64,000 nt of DNA from Haematococcus lacustris (Eukaryota > Chlorophyta > Chlorophyceae > Chlamydomonadales > Haematococcaceae), in contig JASKMD010000028.1 of assembly GCA_030144725.1 (NCBI GenBank), positions 3,457,919 to 3,521,918 on the forward strand, in the 5' to 3' direction. Below the pieces are notes generated by a model, which did not search any database, was not told where the DNA came from, and saw nothing but the letters and a program-made list of their open reading frames with translations. A program made the translations under genes and the position numbers. Within the stretch, counting starts at the first letter, position 1, and each line of letters opens with the position of its first letter. Of the stretch, positions 59,301-64,000 are shown piece by piece.

Positions 59301-62300
59301 GGAGCCTGCAGCAGCTTATACAGTACTGCCTTCCTTACACCCCTCCTCACCTTCATGGCCCTGCCCACGTACGCCTCCATGAAGCCCATTGGCAGCTCCC
59401 CTTCCAATGGCTGAGCCAGTGAGCGCACATACTGCTCCACAGCAGCCATGTCCGCATCCAGCATGTTGCCCTGCTCCAGCTGTGCTGCCAGCACACCAAA
59501 GCTGTCCCTCACAAGGGTGACCAGGGGCTTGGGCCAGCCAGCATTCAGCCCCAGGCTCAGGGGAGCCACAGTGATGGCTGTATCCAGTGCCACGTGAGCC
59601 ACCTGAAGAGCGCTGGGAGGGGAGAGGCGCTCAACACCAGCTGTGCCACCTGCAACTGGGGATGGGTCGCTGCTCCCCTCCCCCTCCTCCCCTTCCTCCT
59701 CACTGCTGCTGGCATCATGGGCTATCATTTGTGAAGGCATTGAGACCGCCTCTTCCTTGCTGGCTGTCTTACTGCTGGTCTGGTTGTCGGAGCTCCTGTT
59801 CACAGCCTGTGCTGCCTGTTGCACATCCATTGCCTGCGCCCAGCGCACTAACCACACACTGTCTGGCGTGAGAGCAGCCAATGCCTGGCTTTTAGCTTGC
59901 CCCACACTGCCATCTGCCATGGCCATAAGCACCTGGCTGACCCCTTGCTTTGCAGCGATAGGTCCGCAGAGCATTGCCTGCAGTGCTTGAGACACCAGCA
60001 GCAGCTCTGCCCTGGGCAGGGCCAGCAGGAGGTCTGGCTTGGTCCTGTGGCAGGGGAGCCACGCCTTTGCTAGCAGTCGTGCTGCCTGGGCAATACTCTC
60101 AGCCTGCTGCCCTGCACTGTCTTGGTGAGCACGCCGTGGGTCAGCCAGGGCAGCATACAAGCCTGCCAGGCCCAGCGCAAGGTCCACCGGGTGGGCTGCC
60201 GCCATGCCTTCCAGGCTCTGCCTCAGCACCTTGGCTGCCATGTCCAACAGCAGCAGGCTGGGCGTGTGGCCCAGCAGGTTGAGCGACACAAGGCAGCGCG
60301 CTAGCAGCGGGGCGGACATGGATGGCACCAGGCTGGTGGCCACCTGCTCAAACTCCTGCGCGGTAAGCCAGGCAGCACCCCAGACACACAGACCCTCACC
60401 CATACCTAAACCAGCTCAGTTGAACAGCAAAGGTGTGTGTGTGTGTGCAGGTGCGGTGTGTGGGTTGGAATGGGGATGTGGGCTCGCTGTAAGGCAGTAT
60501 GCAGGCCTCAATCAGCTCAGCCTCAATCAGCTCAGCCGGCTAGCAGGTAGGTGTGCATGCAGGTGCGGTGTGTAAGTGTGGATGTGGGCATTGCTACTCT
60601 GCTGCAGCGCTGCAGCATGGCAGTGTTCCACCCTATATGCGACTCTGCTCTTTTGGCTCCTCATTGTAGCCGGGCCCTCACCTTGAGCCATACCAGTGGC
60701 GGCTTGACTTCCAGCTGCCTCAAAGCAAAGACTGTCTTGGCCAGCAGGTCAGGCACCAGCACCAGGTGCTTCACATGGCGGCGCTGGAGGCAGGCAAGGG
60801 CCAGACCCAGCCCCAGGCGGCGGGCGGTGCTGCAGATGTCTGCCTCCTGCCCCTGCCCCACACTTCCCTTTGCCTGGTCCACCCCCTCCTGAGTTGTTGT
60901 TGGTGGATCTGACCCATCCTCAGGCTGTTCCTGGCCATGTGCTGGGTTGAGCAGCCGCAGTCCAGTGCTGGTGAAAGCTGGCAGGCAGTCCAGGGCGGTG
61001 GCAATACACTGGCTGAGGCTGGCTTCACCAGCTATGTCCTCAGGCGTAGGTTTGCGGCGCTGGGGCGGTGGCTTGAGCACCAGCCTGAGCTCCACTGCTG
61101 CCAGGAGCTTGGCAGACCAGGCATGGGAGGCTGGCGCTCTGCTGGTGTGCTGCACCAGCTGCAGCAGGCGCACCAGAGTGCTGGGGCTGCAGCCAAGGGG
61201 CACACAGCAGGAGTATCAGGCCTACAGACCGAAACCCTTCAAACACCGCATCACACCTCACCTGCATCTCTTCAGCGTTGTGTTGTTGGTGTGGGCAGCC
61301 AGCGGCGCCTGCATCTGGTACAGGAAGGTGTCTGGCAGCTGTGCCTGCAGGTCCAGGGCCAAGCAGCTCAGCAGCCAGGAGCGGTCCTCAGCGCTCAGGG
61401 AGTCCATGTGTGGCAGCCAGGGCTGCACCTGTGCTTGAACTGCATCCAGCCAGTCCTGCAAGCCAGCAGAGCAAAGCATGTGCTAGAAGCTTGCAGGTTC
61501 CAGTCTATGCTCATCACAGGGGCCAGGCGTCATCACCTAAACCCAGCGACTGCCAAGGATCCCACATGGCATGATGTGCTGAGGTACCATGCCCCAGGCC
61601 TCGTCAACTGGACCAATGAGACCTCAATGGTGTGCATCCCTCACAGCTTGAGGTACCTACCTGGGGGCTAGGGGTCCTTAGGCTGCCCACAGTGTCGTAC
61701 AGGACACCTGGCTTGCGGCTGAGCTTGAGGTCAGTGCGGGGCGCAGTCGCCAGGCCAGACACCGCACGCATAAATGAGGCCACCTCTCCCGCCTGGCACC
61801 TGCCACAAGAGGCAGGGACATTAGGAGGCTTATGTCTGGGTGGTTGGCTAGGCCGAAGTGCAGCTGAATAAGACACAGCAAGATATGTTGCTGAGCAGTA
61901 AGCTGGGCAGGGCGGTGTGGGCACTGCTGTCATGAGCAGTAAGCAGAGAGATGATTGCCGGGCAGTAAGCTGGGTAGGGTGGTCGCAGTACTGCTGTCAT
62001 GAGCACTAAGCCAGATAAATGTTTGCCAAATACCTGGGCAAGGCAAACAAGAGTAGCAAGACATGTGACTGGGCAGAGTAAGCTGAAGCATTACTGTCAT
62101 GCCTGCTCACCTGGCCACCGCTCTAAGGCTGGCCACCATGACCCGGTCATGCATGAGGGAGGCGCCGCCCCACCCTGACGCTGCCATGCCCTTGAGCAGT
62201 AGCACCAGGTCGCTTACATCCACCTTTTGCGCCAACACCTCATAGCCTGCATGCAGATGTCCACCAGCAAGCAACTTCTCAAGCAGTTAGTTACCACCAC

Positions 62301-64000
62301 AGGCGGACAGGTGCTGGCACTTGATGCATGGCAGGCAGCAACCAGCACCCACCACCACAAGCAGTGTGCAGTGCATCACTCACTGGGCATGCAGATGTCC
62401 ACCAGCGCCACCTCTTTAGGAAAGGAGCCACTGCGCATCATGGGCAGCAGCACCTGCAGGTGGCACGAGAGGAGCATCAGATGACCAGGCTGGTGAAGGC
62501 TCGAGGAATCGGCACAAGCACACACTGCAGCTTTAGAGTGAATGAGGAGTTGCTGAGCGAAAATGTGTGTATATTCTTTTCCGATGTGACGTGGACACAT
62601 CACAACACTGGCAGCCCAGCCTTGCCTACCAAGCCACGCATGCAGACACAACACTGGCCATGTGGGAATACTGGCTCCAGCCTAGCTTGATGCTGGCTAT
62701 GTGTGTGCATGTTGGCTCCTAGTTGTCAACGATGCTTATCCTAAGCTTCCGTTGGATTGCCAGCTTTCTCCCCTCACCTGCTGGAACCTGTCAGTGTTCT
62801 CAAACAGCAGCTGTTGCGCCTTGATTGTGCCGCCACTGCTGCCCTGGCTCAGCTGCACCAGCTGGGACTCGAACACTGGCTGCAGCACACACCCCAGGGG
62901 CTGACCCACCACAGCGGCCAGCCTGGGCAGCTGCAGCAGCGTGTCCAGCTCACTCTGCCTCACAGCCTCTTCAGCATGCTCCTGCCAGTCCAGCAGCAGC
63001 ACAGTGGCCGCTGCAGCTGCTGCCTCCCTCTGCGTGGTGAGCTGTGTGACGAGCTGCTTCACGGCCACCTCTAGGCTGCGCTTGTCGCTAATGTGCAGCA
63101 GAGGCCTGACCTGGGCAGCTGTGGGGATGGCAAGGGATCCCAGCTTCACTGCCTGCTGCATCACCACCCCCTCCAGATTCCTGACTGCCTGCTGCCCTGT
63201 GCCAGGCTGCTGGGCCTGCTTGGCAGCCACCACATGGGCGGCTACTGCAGGCAGCAGCTGAGGGGCCAGGTGCAGTCCAGGCTGGGCAGCGCACACCCGC
63301 CCCAGCCGGGCCAGCAGCGCAGCACAACTGGGGCAGCTCACTGCAGGCCAGGGCTGCTGCTTACACTCCTTGGCTGCGGCTGAGCCAGGTGCAAGCTTGA
63401 CGGCAGCGGCTGCAGCCTGTGTCTGGGATGGAGTCAGGGGCTGTGCCTGCTTATCTCCCTCACCATCCTGAAGGCTGGCCTCGTGCAGCAGTGCCTGGCA
63501 CACCAGCTCCACCACTCCTTGCTTGGCCTCCAGGCCCAGGGCGTGGAAAGGAGGTGAGGCCAGGAGGGACAGGGCCATCACCAGCACTGGCTCTGCAATC
63601 ACAAAGGGCCAGCAGCACTTCAGCAAGGACAGCAGGTAGGGGCGTGAAGGTAGGCAGGCAACAGCAGAGAAGGGAGCAGCAGGGCAGTGAGGGGTGGCAG
63701 CTGGGCCAGACAGGGCAGGTAGGTGAACAGGCAGCAGCATAGCAGCAGGGCAGTGAGGGGTCTGCTTTGTGCTGTCTGCCAAGGGTTCACCTGAGAGAGC
63801 ATTGTGGTGCATTGCCGCCCTGAGCACTGCGGTGCCCAGAGCCACCAAGTACTGAGGAACAGGCTGCAGCGCCTGCGGCCACCAGGGCCACGCAGCACAT
63901 CAGCTGGCGCCACACAGCCAACAACACACTAGTAAGTTAGCAGTGCAGACACCACTGCCTGCCTGGGCCCAGCCCCTAGCTCCTGCACCCCTGGCTGCTT
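50344..64000 (-). CDS. Large multi-exon helical-repeat protein of unknown family (5' end outside window)
   Basis: Exons read from splice signals and phase: 63875-63782, 63592-62778, 62453-62384, 62246-62111, 61799-61661, 61455-61262, 61186-60682, 60355-59351, 59147-59018, 57937-57082, 56193-55607, 55250-54817, 54440-54270, 53753-53523, 53134-52844, 52692-52162, 52032-51892, 51736-50344. The protein is almost all Leu/Ala/Gln-rich helix pairs, e.g. EFEQVATSLVPSMSAPLLAR, VDVSDLVLLLKGMAASGW and TAPQLAGILGKLQAAGYAP. These resemble OPR or FASTK-type helical repeats that bind organelle RNA, but I cannot place it. The C-terminus is HKKKKQAKRKG, a likely nuclear or nucleolar signal, which argues against a purely organellar role. 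An alternative reading ends a first gene at a TGA near 58878 and starts a second at ATG 58018; I prefer one gene because the phase-1 join 59018/57937 fits. Confidence 0.6.
58090..58440 (-). pseudogene. TnpB/Fanzor-like relic, copy 2
   Basis: Minus-strand frames read KVVCRPRGTDQQRGRVVL, SAVTGQQPCEEQLDKRKPAR, RLLRLAWSQQ and then, in another frame, GLMWCLVVAPR, matching the same order in copy 1. The VDEHRTTR motif of copy 1 has decayed to LEHESHQP and the DRD-NAA end is absent. Confidence 0.65.
58622..58745 (+). pseudogene. Inverted partial copy of an exon of the surrounding gene
   Basis: The plus strand encodes GLFSGGPHVIGRYDSLW and AEAGLVQQAL. Exon 52692-52162 of the minus-strand gene encodes MLFNGGPHVVGRYDSFW and AEAGLLQQAL. 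The similarity covers about 125 bp and ends within a few bases of the exon's donor site. The copy is antisense to the host transcript. Confidence 0.8.

Overview
The window looks like nuclear DNA of a chlamydomonadalean green alga. Supporting this are the GC-rich, Ala/Gly/Gln/Pro-rich exons, the many short exons with GT-AG introns, long tandem arrays inside introns, and plant-type eukaryotic gene families. The TnpB-like relics resemble a family I remember from Haematococcus lacustris, so that species or a close relative is my best guess; this rests on memory, not on a search. There are no prokaryotic operons, rRNAs or CRISPR arrays.

Layout. (1) 1-10062, minus strand: N-terminal part of a plant-type eIF5B gene in 11 visible exons, running off the left edge, with a tRNA-binding OB-fold domain embedded in the N-terminal region. 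(2) 10063-10797: divergent intergenic region. (3) 10798-22607, plus strand: BRWD/PHIP-like WD40 protein in 22 visible exons. It is cut by a 500-N gap (22807-23306), and no bromodomain is seen. A new-looking 396-bp TA-flanked MITE lies in one of its introns. (4) 23307-30500: a nest of mobile DNA. It holds a 128-bp PIF/Harbinger transposase fragment, a Ty3/gypsy chromovirus (minus strand, 3' LTR present, 5' LTR absent, gag and pol in one frame separated by a single TAG), and a broken Harbinger transposase whose segment is an exact inverted copy of the fragment. (5) 31085-46079, minus strand: one large TBC-domain RabGAP gene in 14 exons. The catalytic TBC exons come first, followed by a very long disordered Gln/Pro/Gly-rich tail with coiled-coil pieces; a 1.55-kb CAGG array lies in an intron just after the TBC domain. 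(6) 46219-50343: a small divergent ORF and a degraded TnpB/Fanzor-like gene flanked by diverged direct repeats. (7) 50344 to the right edge, minus strand: a large multi-exon helical-repeat protein of unknown identity with a Lys-rich C-terminus. One of its introns holds a second TnpB-like relic and an antisense copy of part of one of its own exons.

The four host genes are ordinary eukaryotic functions: translation initiation, chromatin reading, vesicle traffic, and an unknown helical scaffold (possibly RNA-related). They do not form a pathway. The features most worth follow-up are the eIF5B/tRNA-binding domain fusion, the TnpB/Fanzor-like relics, the readthrough-type chromovirus with inverted transposase arms, the MITE, and the antisense exon fragment. 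Exon boundaries come from reading splice signals and phase by eye; a difference of 1-2 bases at some edges is possible.
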